NCBI GenBank assembly: GCA_036583965.1
Contig: JAZBQD010000019.1
Location: 4,968,530-5,032,529, forward strand
Direction: 5' to 3'
Origin: Prunella strophiata
Taxonomy: Eukaryota; Chordata; Aves; Passeriformes; Prunellidae
Length of the DNA stretch: 64,000 nt
The notes beneath the pieces are model-generated. The model was not told the DNA's origin, ran no database searches, and saw nothing but the letters and a program-made list of their open reading frames with translations. Position numbers and translations under genes: made by a program. Below are positions 12,150 through 21,752 of this stretch, one piece after another (positions within the stretch are counted from its first letter, which is position 1; the number at the start of each line of letters is the position of its first letter).

Positions 12150-12506
12150 AACTTCTTGGCTGCAAATGGAGACATCACAGAGAAGAGCTGAACAAGCCCA
12201 GAAAATTCCTGAAGTCCACATGGAAAATAGCTTTTTGACATGGGTACTGTGGGAGCTAACTAGGAAAAGTGCCCTCCTAGATCTGTTGTTTGTCCATTGA
12301 GATGTTCTTGTGGGTGAAATGGTGATTGGTGCTGTCTTGGCCAAAGTAATCAAGAAATGCTGGAGTAAAAATTCTTAGGTGTTATGGAAAAAACTGTCTG
12401 CAGAGCTACTCCCAAGGATTGTGGGAGAGCAAGCTCAAGGAACTAATTAATAAGGGCCCCTGAGCATGTAGTTTCAAGGGTATTGATGTCCACAAATGCT
12501 AGTCCT
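12150..12506 (+). mobile_element. CR1: CR1 LINE ORF2 (endonuclease-RT linker) remnant, cut by the gap
   Basis: Translated on the plus strand, the stretch gives diverged CR1 ORF2 residues: RKFLKS followed by TRKSALLDLLFVH, a stop, then DVLVGEMVIG. These match the CR1 consensus region containing GALLDLLLTN and GLVGDV. The frame is broken by stops, so it is not coding. The element runs into the N run at 12507, so its 3' part is unseen. Confidence 0.75.
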
Positions 12507-13006
12507 NNNNNNNNNNNNNNNNNNNNNNNNNNNNNNNNNNNNNNNNNNNNNNNNNNNNNNNNNNNNNNNNNNNNNNNNNNNNNNNNNNNNNNNNNNNNNN
12601 NNNNNNNNNNNNNNNNNNNNNNNNNNNNNNNNNNNNNNNNNNNNNNNNNNNNNNNNNNNNNNNNNNNNNNNNNNNNNNNNNNNNNNNNNNNNNNNNNNNN
12701 NNNNNNNNNNNNNNNNNNNNNNNNNNNNNNNNNNNNNNNNNNNNNNNNNNNNNNNNNNNNNNNNNNNNNNNNNNNNNNNNNNNNNNNNNNNNNNNNNNNN
12801 NNNNNNNNNNNNNNNNNNNNNNNNNNNNNNNNNNNNNNNNNNNNNNNNNNNNNNNNNNNNNNNNNNNNNNNNNNNNNNNNNNNNNNNNNNNNNNNNNNNN
12901 NNNNNNNNNNNNNNNNNNNNNNNNNNNNNNNNNNNNNNNNNNNNNNNNNNNNNNNNNNNNNNNNNNNNNNNNNNNNNNNNNNNNNNNNNNNNNNNNNNNN
13001 NNNNNN
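12507..13006. other. Assembly gap, exactly 500 N
   Basis: All positions are N. The round length of 500 suggests a placeholder inserted when two contigs were scaffolded, so the true distance and even the join may be wrong. Synteny statements linking the K2P/ITPRIPL1 side to the DAAM side depend on it. Confidence 0.99.
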
Positions 13007-14529
13007 ACTGAGTCTTTGCTAATGCTCCCAGCCCGCTGAGTCCTGCCTTGGGAATGTGTCTATTTTCCCTTCTGGGGCTATGAAATGTTACTCTGAAGCT
13101 TTGCCTCCTCCTGCCAGCTGCAGGGAGCTGATGTGAATCCTGGGGTGAGATTGGGCTCCGTGCTGTTGGAGATAACATTGGTTTAGGGTGTGGTTTGTTT
13201 TCACACAGAGCATCCCAGCCCAGATACAGAACTGCTAAAAGCCCTCTACGTACTCTGAAAACCTCCTATCAAAGAACAAAAAGCATAATGCTGTCTCCTG
13301 CTTTTGAGCCAAAACCAGCCCTGATTGCTGTGATGGAAATATTCCCACAAGCTCCAATGCTCTGGGATGGTGGTAGGGGCTCAGATGGTGGTTTTGTTCT
13401 TTTGGTGCAAGTCTTTGGTTTAGACCAGAATAACAATTAAATAAAAGCTGTGGCCTGTTTTTCTGCTGAGCATATCATCTGTGCAATGTGAAAGTACTAT
13501 AACCTCGAGAGGGCTTTCTCCTCCAAAATCAATTTTACTTAATTTTTGTAAGGGGATGGGTTCCATATTCCATTACAGTCAGCTGAATCAAGAGTGTCCT
13601 TTTAGGTTTCACTGGAACACATAAAAACTCTTCCCCAGGGATAAGACAGTATTGATCTGACATGGATTGGTCTCAGAGAACATTTATTAGGGTCTAGTGA
13701 GCATCTAAAGACGAAGGCTACCAAGTCTATTCTTACACATTTAGAACAAGAAACCCATTTTCTTTCCCTCAGCTCCTGAGAAAGTCCTGGTTTAGTTTTT
13801 CATCCAATGAGCAAACCCTGCCAGCCCCCTCCTGTTACAAGGCATTACAGGGATTATTTCCCAAGCAGGCTTGGTACCCATGCTCTCCCCTTCTCGGGCC
13901 GGATGCTCATCAGCCTCACACGATGACTCTTGCATGTGTCCTACTTATCCAGAAAGGCTCTGGGCAGCTGGTTATTGGGTTTTCCTGTCTGAATGCAGGA
14001 GCTTAATTTAATAGGCGGCTGTTGGAAAAACAAGCAGGAAAGCAACACAATGGGGCTTGATAAGCAGCGTCCAAACAAGCTCTGAGGAGGCAGTTACAAG
14101 AAAATGGCTGAGCAGTTTTGATGAATAAGATGCAATTCCAGATGCCAACCATTAAGCTGATACCTACCCAGGCTGGGAGCTTCCAGATCAAACCATCACT
14201 GTATGGTTAATGAAAGGCCTTGAGGAGGAGAAGAGTGGGAAGAGGGGTCCTGGGAAGGCATTTTATGGAGAAAAAGAAAATGAATGGAAGAGCAAAAGAA
14301 AAGCTGTGCTTGGATGGAGGCAGGGACCATCCTGCCCAGCATCCTCTCATAGCCAATGGTGTATGATAAGCCAGGGGTATGAGAAGTGTTCAGGGATATT
14401 TTCCCATAAACTCTCCAAGCCTGCAGCAGGCTGCATGCAGCTCCAGGACTTCCTGAGCCTGAGGCTTGTATAGAAATACTGGATTGAATAGTCCTGGCCT
14501 AACCCTTTACCTCAGTGAAAAATGCTCCC
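13007..14529. other. Intergenic sequence without recognised features
   Basis: I found no exon, RNA gene or recognisable repeat here on either strand. The longest open frames (under 90 codons) have no domain, and codon use does not resemble that of the neighbouring genes. Confidence 0.4.
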
Positions 14530-15290
14530 TATCTTTGATCACTAGTTCTTTGGTGAGAACAGAGGCTAGAGCTGCTCACAGTATTCAAGAGGAGAGCAAA
14601 CCAGGAATTTGTACAGCACTTTTTCCTCTTACCTCATTAATTCTATCCATCTATTTGCTTTCTTGACTGCTGCTCAGCAATGAGTTGATGCTTTCATCAA
14701 ATTCCTTGTTACAACCTGGGATCCTTTTCCTGAGGGGTTGCAGTCAGTTCAGAGCCCATTGCCATGTGCATGATGTTAGGAGTGCTCCCTGTGAGGCTCA
14801 TCACTTACATTTGTCTGCAGAGAATTTCATCTGTCATTTTGTCACTGAGCATCCCGAGGTCCCACTGCAGTTTGGTGCTTTGGGCCTTTCCAAGCAGCTC
14901 AGTGTCACCAGAAACCATCACCATGTCCCCACCCACTCCCACTCCTTCATCACTGATGAAGATGCTGAGCACAGACCCCTGCTCAGATCTCTGTGAAACT
15001 CCCCATCTCATAGCTCCAGGGCAGACTGACCACCCCAGTCTGGCCTTTGTGGTTTCTGCCTATAAACCACTGAGGTTTTTTTCATGGCTCCTTACTCCCC
15101 TCAATATGTTTTGATGAAGGATTTTGTCAGAGCCTTTAGGAAATCAATATCTCTTATATACATTAGATCTCCATTTCTCCACCACATATTTGGCTCCATC
15201 AAGGACTGTGGTAGATTTTGTGAGTTATAATTTCTCTTGCCAAAACCTGTACCCTGGTACAGATGTTTATCCTCTTGTTCCACCAGTTTC
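14530..15290 (-). mobile_element. CR1: Decayed CR1-type LINE reverse transcriptase, minus strand
   Basis: On the minus strand the stretch translates into scattered pieces of CR1 ORF2. DFLKALTKSF near 15130 corresponds to the RT motif DFSKAFDTVSH. LQWDLGMLSDKMTDEILC near 14830 corresponds to the downstream LQRDLxKLxDWAxKWxMxFN region. Order and spacing fit a LINE RT with stops and frameshifts. It is an old inactive copy. Confidence 0.75.
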
Positions 15291-15394
15291 CCACCACCAT
15301 CATTGGGTTTGCTGCTCCAGAAAACCTACCCTTGACGCCTTTTATCCAAAAACTGCCTCTGTGATTGTTGCCTCCCATTTGCTTCAACACCTGA

Positions 15395-15672
15395 TGGGCA
15401 AGAAATCAAGCAAGGCAGGCTGGAGACCAGCATGGCTGAGCAGAGACCTGCTCCTCAAACTGAGAGTGAGAAGCAAATACAGGACAGGTGACCTAGGAAG
15501 AGTACAGGGATAAGATTTTGATGTTTAAGGATGGGGTCAGGAAAGCTAAGGCACAGATGGAAAAGGCCAATGAGAACCTGGCCTAGTGGAAGTTGTCCCT
15601 GCCCATGACAGGAGGGTTGGAACAAGATGATCTTGAAGGTCCCTTCCAACCCAAGTCCTTCTGTGATTCTGT
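15395..15672 (+). mobile_element. CR1: CR1 LINE with internal deletion: ORF2 segment joined to the 3' end
   Basis: The first part encodes CR1 ORF2 residues PAWLSRDLLLKLR and, in another frame, VRKAKAQMEKANENLA, which lie upstream of the RT in intact elements. Without any RT sequence the copy continues from about 15595 into the CR1 3' UTR (TGTCCCTGCCCATGACAGGA, then GGTTGGAACAAGATGATC) and ends in TTCTGTGATTCTGTT. Roughly the whole RT domain is therefore missing. It lies beside the oppositely oriented RT remnant on the left. Confidence 0.8.
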
Positions 15673-16499
15673 TAATTTTACTCCACATTTTGGTATCAGT
15701 TCTATGGATGTTCTTTCTTTACTTTCCCAACACTGGCTTTTCCTTTGTCCCTGCATCAATTTTTGTGCAGGCTCTATATGAAACACAATCACAGTAAATC
15801 CCTTCCTGCCTTTCAGACCTTCCCATATAATTGTTGCCAAGAAAGAAAAAAAAATTATTCAAGATGTAAATAGCTTGACCTCTTCCCCCCAAAAGAAAAA
15901 AAAAAAAAAGTTTACTTAAGGTAAAATGTTCCACGCTATTAATTTGATCTGAGTTTTGATTTGCACCAAGAACACTAACTGCTTCTTCTGCCATCTCATG
16001 CAGCGAGGTTATTCCCATGCACGCGGGAATCCAACCGTGTATCCAATTGCTGCTGTGATTCACGTGAAATGGGAACCCCTGGAAAATTGATTTCTTAAAT
16101 CCAAGCGGAGACCGCCGCATCTTGGGAGGCCTCTGCCGAGCAGCTGCGGCACAGATCCCGCGTGTCCGTGTCGCCCATGTCGCCAGACGGCTGAAACTTT
16201 ATCCTCAGCCGCTCGGCGGCAGCGGGACCCTCCCGCCTGCCCTCCGCAGTGCGGGGCCCGCAGCCCCGGGCGCGGTGCGCTTGGTGGCGGTTGCCGTACG
16301 GGCCTGGCGGCACCCCCAAGCACGGTACCCTCGGCGCGGTCCCCCGGTGCGGTCCCGCACAGCACAGCCCGGTGCGGAGCGGCCCGCCCCGCGCGTCAAC
16401 GGCGAAGTCCCGGCGCGGGCGGGCGCTGACTGCCAGCGCGCCGGGCGGGGCGGGCGCGGCCCATTGTGGGCAGGGGGCCGGGCGGGCTCCGCGCCGCGC

Positions 16500-17746
16500 A
16501 GCGCAGCGCCGCGCCGGCATGTACGGCTCGCCCCGGCAGGAACGGCGGGCGGACCGCGGGCAGCGAGCCCTCCGCCCCGGCAGGAACGGCGGGCGGACCG
16601 CGGGCAGCGAGCCCTCCGCCCCGGCAGGAACGGCGGGCGGACCGCGGGCAGCGAGCCCTCCGCCCCGGCAGGAACGGCGGGCGGACCGCGGGCAGCGAGC
16701 CCTCCGCCCCGGCAGGAACGGCGGGCGGACCGCGGGCAGCGAGCCCTCCGCCCCGGCAGGAACGGCGGGCGGACCGCGGGCAGCGAGCCCTCCGCCCCGG
16801 CAGGAACGGCGGGCGGACCGCGGGCAGCGAGCCCTCCGCCCCGGCAGGAACGGCGGGCGGACCGCGGGCAGCGAGCCCTCCGCCCCGGCAGGAACGGCGG
16901 GCGGACCGCGGGCAGCGAGCCCTCCGCCCCGGCAGGAACGGCGGGCGGACCGCGGGCAGCGAGCCCTCCGCCCCGGCAGGAACGGCGGGCGGACCGCGGG
17001 CAGCGAGCCCTCCGCCCCGGCAGGAACGGCGGGCGGACCGCGGGCAGCGAGCCCTCCGCCCCGGCAGGAACGGCGGGCGGACCGCGGGCAGCGAGCCCTC
17101 CGCCCCGGCAGGAACGGCGGGCGGACCGCGGGCAGCGAGCCCTCCGCCCCGGCAGGAACGGCGGGCGGACCGCGGGCAGCGAGCCCTCCGCCCCGGCAGG
17201 AACGGCGGGCGGACCGCGGGCAGCGAGCCCTCCGCCCCGGCAGGAACGGCGGGCGGACCGCGGGCAGCGAGCCCTCCGCCCCGGCAGGAACGGCGGGCGG
17301 ACCGCGGGCAGCGAGCCCTCCGCCCCGGCAGGAACGGCGGGCGGACCGCGGGCAGCGAGCCCTCCGCCCCGGCAGGAACGGCGGGCGGACCGCGGGCAGC
17401 GAGCCCTCCGCCCCGGCAGGAACGGCGGGCGGACCGCGGGCAGCGAGCCCTCCGCCCCGGCAGGAACGGCGGGCGGACCGCGGGCAGCGAGCCCTCCGCC
17501 CCGGCAGGAACGGCGGGCGGACCGCGGGCAGCGAGCCCTCCGCCCCGGCAGGAACGGCGGGCGGACCGCGGGCAGCGAGCCCTCCGCCCCGGCAGGAACG
17601 GCGGGCGGACCGCGGGCAGCGAGCCCTCCGCCCCGGCAGGAACGGCGGGCGGACCGCGGGCAGCGAGCCCTCCGCCCCGGCAGGAACGGCGGGCGGACCG
17701 CGGGCAGCGAGCCCTCCGCCCCGGCAGGAACGGCGGCCGCGCTGCG
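16500..17746 (+). other. DAAM2: Candidate first exon of the DAAM gene ending at a GTGAGT donor
   Basis: The sequence CTGCG|GTGAGTCC at 17742-17754 is a strong splice donor right after the last 44-bp repeat unit, so part or all of the VNTR may be transcribed as 5' UTR. The exon start is not defined by the sequence. An ATG at 16519 is in a frame that stays open through the array. Spliced to the acceptor at 56641, that frame would also be in phase with the DAAM start codon. I treat it as untranslated unless shown otherwise. Confidence 0.45.
16531..17736 (+). repeat. 44-bp GC-rich minisatellite, 27 perfect copies plus a partial copy
   Basis: The 6-mer GGCAGG recurs every 44 bp from 16535 to 17723, giving 27 full units and a truncated 28th. 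All units read identical. Each unit has 37 G/C of 44, about eight CpGs and one GGGCGG Sp1/KLF-type box. Because 44 is not a multiple of three, one unit is read in all frames in turn. No frame on either strand contains a stop, which creates six overlapping long open frames with a 44-residue period. These frames are artefacts of composition unless proven otherwise. Confidence 0.97.
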
Positions 17747-17990
17747 GTGAGTCCTGCGAGCCCCGCGGCGCTCCTCCCCTTTCGGTCTGGGCGGCTTTCG
17801 GCGGAGTGTGCTGCCCTTCTCCCGCGGCCGCGCTGGGGAGGGGTTCGGGAGCGCCGGTAGCGGGGCGGGGGCCGGCGCTTTTCTGCCTTTTCCCCGCCGT
17901 GGGGAGGGAGGGGAGCCCGCGTCCCACCGCGCCCCCGGGCGCTGCGTGGAGCTGTTGCCCCGAGGGCGCGCCCTGGCCCGCTGCCGTGCG

Positions 17991-18067
17991 CCCCCGGCCC
18001 ATGGCGTGTCCCCCGGCCCATGGCGTGTCCCCCGGCCCGGCGCGTCCCCCGGCCCATGGCGTGTCCC
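17991..18067 (+). repeat. 19-bp GC-rich tandem repeat, about 4 copies
   Basis: The unit CCCCCGGCCCATGGCGTGT occurs three times nearly perfectly, with a shortened variant (CCCCCGGCCCGGCGCGT) as the third of four. It lies inside the CpG island just after the inferred first exon. It is a second, separate minisatellite with an unrelated unit. Confidence 0.85.
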
Positions 18068-20118
18068 GGGCGGTGCCCAGCCCCGTGGGCGCCGGGCAGG
18101 GGGCGCCCACGCGGGGGCGTGGGATGCGGGATGCTGCTGCTGCGCTGCCTTCTCCATGGCAACGCCTCCGGAGGCTGCTGCAGCCCCGGCGCCGGCTGGC
18201 ACGGCGGCTCCCACCCCTGCGGCGACTCCCACACCGCCGATGTGACCCCCCTGGTGGGGCTCCCGCGGGCCTCGGGAGATCTCGGCCTCCTGAGTATCTC
18301 CCCATAGGCACAGCAGTTTGGGATTGCCCCTTCGTCTGTGTGTGCCAAGCCTCTGGTGCTGGTGTCACACGTTTTGCTGCAGGCGTGCTCCGGTCCAGCC
18401 GATGCTTTGATGTGGGAGCTGGGGTGGGAGCAGGATTTTGGCATGTGCCGGTGTTGGGCTATGGCTTGGCTACAAGCAGGTGTGCGGCTCAGGCACCAGG
18501 TGAGGAGCTCGGGTCTGTCACTGGCTGCACCCGCCCAAAAATTCTGGGAGGGAGGATTCCGGTCAGGGGTCTACCTGGTGGAGGGACAATGCCCCTGCTG
18601 TGTGGAGCCCTGAGGGTTGGCACCCACTGCCATGGTGTGCGATGGCTGTGGTGGGATCCTGGTTTTCAGCTTGGCAGGAAGGCTTCAATGTGAACAGTGG
18701 GGTTTGGTCCCTGGGGTCTGCAATGCTCATGGCTTTCACACCACGCTGCCTCTTGCATTGGTGCTGGTGTGAAGCAGTCTTTCTGCATCTTTAAGTGATC
18801 AAGGTTAATTTAAGGCAAAGACAGATGATAATGTGCCGATAATGTGCCTCCTGACAAAAGCCACGTGAACCGACAGGGCTGTGCTGCCAGACTGGGGGCG
18901 AGGGGCTCCCCGTGGAAACCGGAGGCAGGTGGAAGATCCCGGGGTGCAGCCAAGTGCCCTTTTCCAGGTGCTGGGGAGAGGACAGCCCATGGCACAGGCT
19001 GCCCTGGTGGTTTTGATCAGGCCTGAGCACTGCGGATGCCTGGCATTGTCCAGCCAGGCAGCTTCTCCCAGCAGCACAGAAAGGGAGAAGCCAGCAGTTT
19101 CCTTTCTTTCCCTCTCTAGAGGTTGATTCTGATACTGTGTACAAAATCAAGTGCTGGTGTGTTTTATTGCCTCAGTGGTGAACCCTGGTGCAACCTCGTT
19201 ATCCTCCCTTGCCAAAACCAATGTATTCCAAAGCTATCAGCATTCCCTGCCTGCCCCTTTGAGTCCCATTAGAAATAGATGTGTCCTGTAGCACCTGGAC
19301 CTTTTTCCACGAGCTCTGGAGTTTGTTTTGGCGAGCATTTCCCCCAAACCCCGCAGGTCAGACATCCACCTTGCTGTTCCTCGATTAATGAGTGACTCAC
19401 CCTGCTCTCCCCGTGGCCATATGCCGGGACCTGCCTCTGCTCTGTCAGGAGCAGGAAGCAAAAGCCAAAGTCCACGATCTCTGGCCGCCCAGTGTTGTGT
19501 GACACCGGGACAGGAGGAAGCAGTGACACTTCCTGGCTCTGGCCAGTGCTCAGCTGGTGTGTGGCTCTGCCCTGACACGGCCCTGGGATTTTTGGGTCCA
19601 GCCAGCCAGGCGTGCACCCTGCTCCGTGGACTGGCCTCTGCCCCGGGGAGGCAAACAGGATGGGTGAGGTGTAAAATCAGCGCTGAATCCGCTCCCCTGG
19701 GCTTGAAACGGAGTCAAACCGGTCTTGACCTGAGCTGGCTCCTTATCTGACCCTTTGTTGGTGGCAGGGGTGCAGGAGGGAGCAGGAAAGGACAGCCACG
19801 GCGGGCTGGCTCCTCCGGTAAGGACAGGCAAGACCTGGGGACAGCTGGTCTGACTGGATCGTGTTTATCTCCCTTTGCTTCTGCACTTTGTTTTGGTTCC
19901 TTCCTCCTCTTTTTCCCGCGCTGTCATGTCACAGCTGAGGAACCCGAGGCAGTGGGGACATGGAGCTGTTGGGCAGCTGGGCTTCCCACAAATTCTGTTT
20001 GTCAGCCAGCCAGCAGCGTGGCACCTCTCGCTCCATCTTCCTGCTTTGGAGTTTCCATGCACTGACCATCCCTGCTGGGTCCATCCCTAAAGGCTGATGC
20101 ACTTGGGGCAGCCCACCA

Positions 20119-20697
20119 TGTGCCCAGGTTGCACACTGGTGCATTTATAACCTAATGGGCTGCATGGGGATCCTGACAGATGCACCACTGTGTGCCCAGG
20201 CTGCACATTGGTGCATTTATAACCTGAATGGGCTGCATGGGGATCCTGTCAGATGCACCAGTGTGTGCCCAGGCTGCACATTGGTGCATTTATAACCTGA
20301 ATGGGCTGCATGGGGATCCTGACAGATGCACCACTGTGTGCCCAGGCTGCACATTGGTGCATTTATAACCTAATGGGCTGCATGGGATCCTGACAGATGC
20401 ACCAGTGTGTGCCCAGGCTGCACACTGGTGCATTTATAACCTTATTGGGTTGCATGGGGATCCTGTCAGATGCACCAGTGTGTGCCCAGGCTGCACATTG
20501 GTGCATTTATAACCTAATGGGTTGCATGGGATCCTGACAGATGCACCACTGTGTGCCCAGGTTGCACATTGGTGCATTTATAACCTGAATGGGCTGCATG
20601 GGATCCTGACAGATGCACCACTGTGTGCCCAGGTTGCACATTGGTGCATTTATAACCTGAATGGGCTGCATGGGATCCTGACAGATGCACCACCCAG
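20119..20697 (+). repeat. Eight-copy minisatellite of 71-73 bp with a hairpin in each unit
   Basis: The 10-mer TGTGCCCAGG starts at 20119, 20191, 20264, 20337, 20408, 20481, 20552 and 20624, giving periods of 71-73 bp. Units differ by single substitutions and one- or two-base indels. Each unit contains TGCACCA(C/G)TGTG, an 11-base spacer and CACA(T/C)TGGTGCA, which are near-perfect inverted arms; the copy at 20398-20432 is perfect over 12 bp. Each also has a TATA-like GCATTTATAA and a GGATCCTG segment. Confidence 0.95.
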
Positions 20698-21687
20698 AGC
20701 TGGTGGTCTGCTCATCCTCCTCCTGCACAGACACCCACTGAGCTGCTCCTACACGGCCACTTTTATCTCTGTAGTATTAATAAATGAAGCCTGCCTATTT
20801 CTGTGAGCCTTTTTAAGAGGCTGGCGGGGCTGCCTTGGAGGCTTGCTTGGCACTGCAAGTATTCAGAGCTTTTTTCTGCATGTGCTCTAGCAGTTGATAA
20901 GCCAGGGCATCCAGCTGTCAGCTTTGGAGATTGCCAAAGCCTGCTCAACGACATTTCTGCAGGCTTTGCTCACAAATGAGGATTTTGTTGGACGCTTTGG
21001 TTTCTGACTTGATGCTGGTAATTAAATATCTTAACTTGGCTTCAGAAAGCTGCCACTGCTGTGGAGTGACTGGTGAGGCCATGTGAAGCAGGATGTGCTT
21101 GTTCTGCTGGAATTGAGTGTGACCTAACTATGATTCTTCAACCTGCAATTTATTTTCTTATAAAAATATACTTTTTTTTTTTTTTTTAATATAAGTAAAA
21201 CCCTTTTAAAGGGGAAGAAAAACCTTGTGTTTTACTGCTGTGCTGTTAAGCTTGCATGAACCTGCTGGGACAGCTGTTTATTTGCAAGTCGTGGCAGCCA
21301 AATGCCATAAAATTCAAGTCATGTCCACATTGATTTTTTTTCCCCCCTCTCTTTTCCCTCCTTCTCTTAATCATATATGTACTTTTCACTCATGCAACAC
21401 AACAGATGTCAGTGCCATGCTGAAAAAAAAAAGGAGCTGCTTTGAGCAAAGGGCTGTAAATTGGGACAGAAATACTGAATGCTTGATGCTGACTTGTGTG
21501 TTGGTTAATTTAGATGCTAAGTCACATAGATTTACTTGCTCTATGTATTTACCATACTGGGGGATGAGAGAAACAGCTAGTTAAGGGTTGGAAAGTCATT
21601 AAATATTCCAGCAGAAGCTCTTCTGAGTATTGCATTAGCTCCCTCACCCTTCATGACATATTCTTTGAGCAGCCTAAACAAGAGGAA

Positions 21688-21752
21688 GGGGGTTGGAACT
21701 AGATGGTCTTTAGGGTCCATTCCAGCCCAAACCATTCTGTGATTCTATGATT
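21688..21752 (+). mobile_element. CR1: CR1 LINE 3'-end fragment
   Basis: A short plus-oriented CR1 terminus: GGGGGTTGGAACTAGATGG followed by TCTTTAGGGTCCATTCCAGC and the terminal ATTCTGTGATTCTATGATT. It is heavily 5'-truncated. Confidence 0.85.

Larger units (their letters stand above)
16090..18260 (+). promoter_or_regulatory. CpG island, presumed promoter of the DAAM gene
   Basis: GC content and CpG frequency rise abruptly near 16.1 kb and fall near 18.25 kb, unlike the AT-richer flanks. The island contains GC boxes (GGGCGG) and a CCATTGTGGG segment (16461-16470), and no clear TATA box. It contains the 44-bp VNTR and a consensus splice donor at 17747. Such islands usually mark vertebrate promoters. 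The plus strand is favoured because the donor is on that strand and the only downstream coding exon is the DAAM exon at 56683. A divergent minus-strand transcript cannot be excluded. Confidence 0.75.

Noticed and set aside
16095..18693. Six long Arg/Pro/Gly-rich frames (464-814 codons) as possible genes
   Set aside because: All are products of the stop-free 44-bp array. No domain is seen outside the repeat, and a splice donor lies directly after the array.
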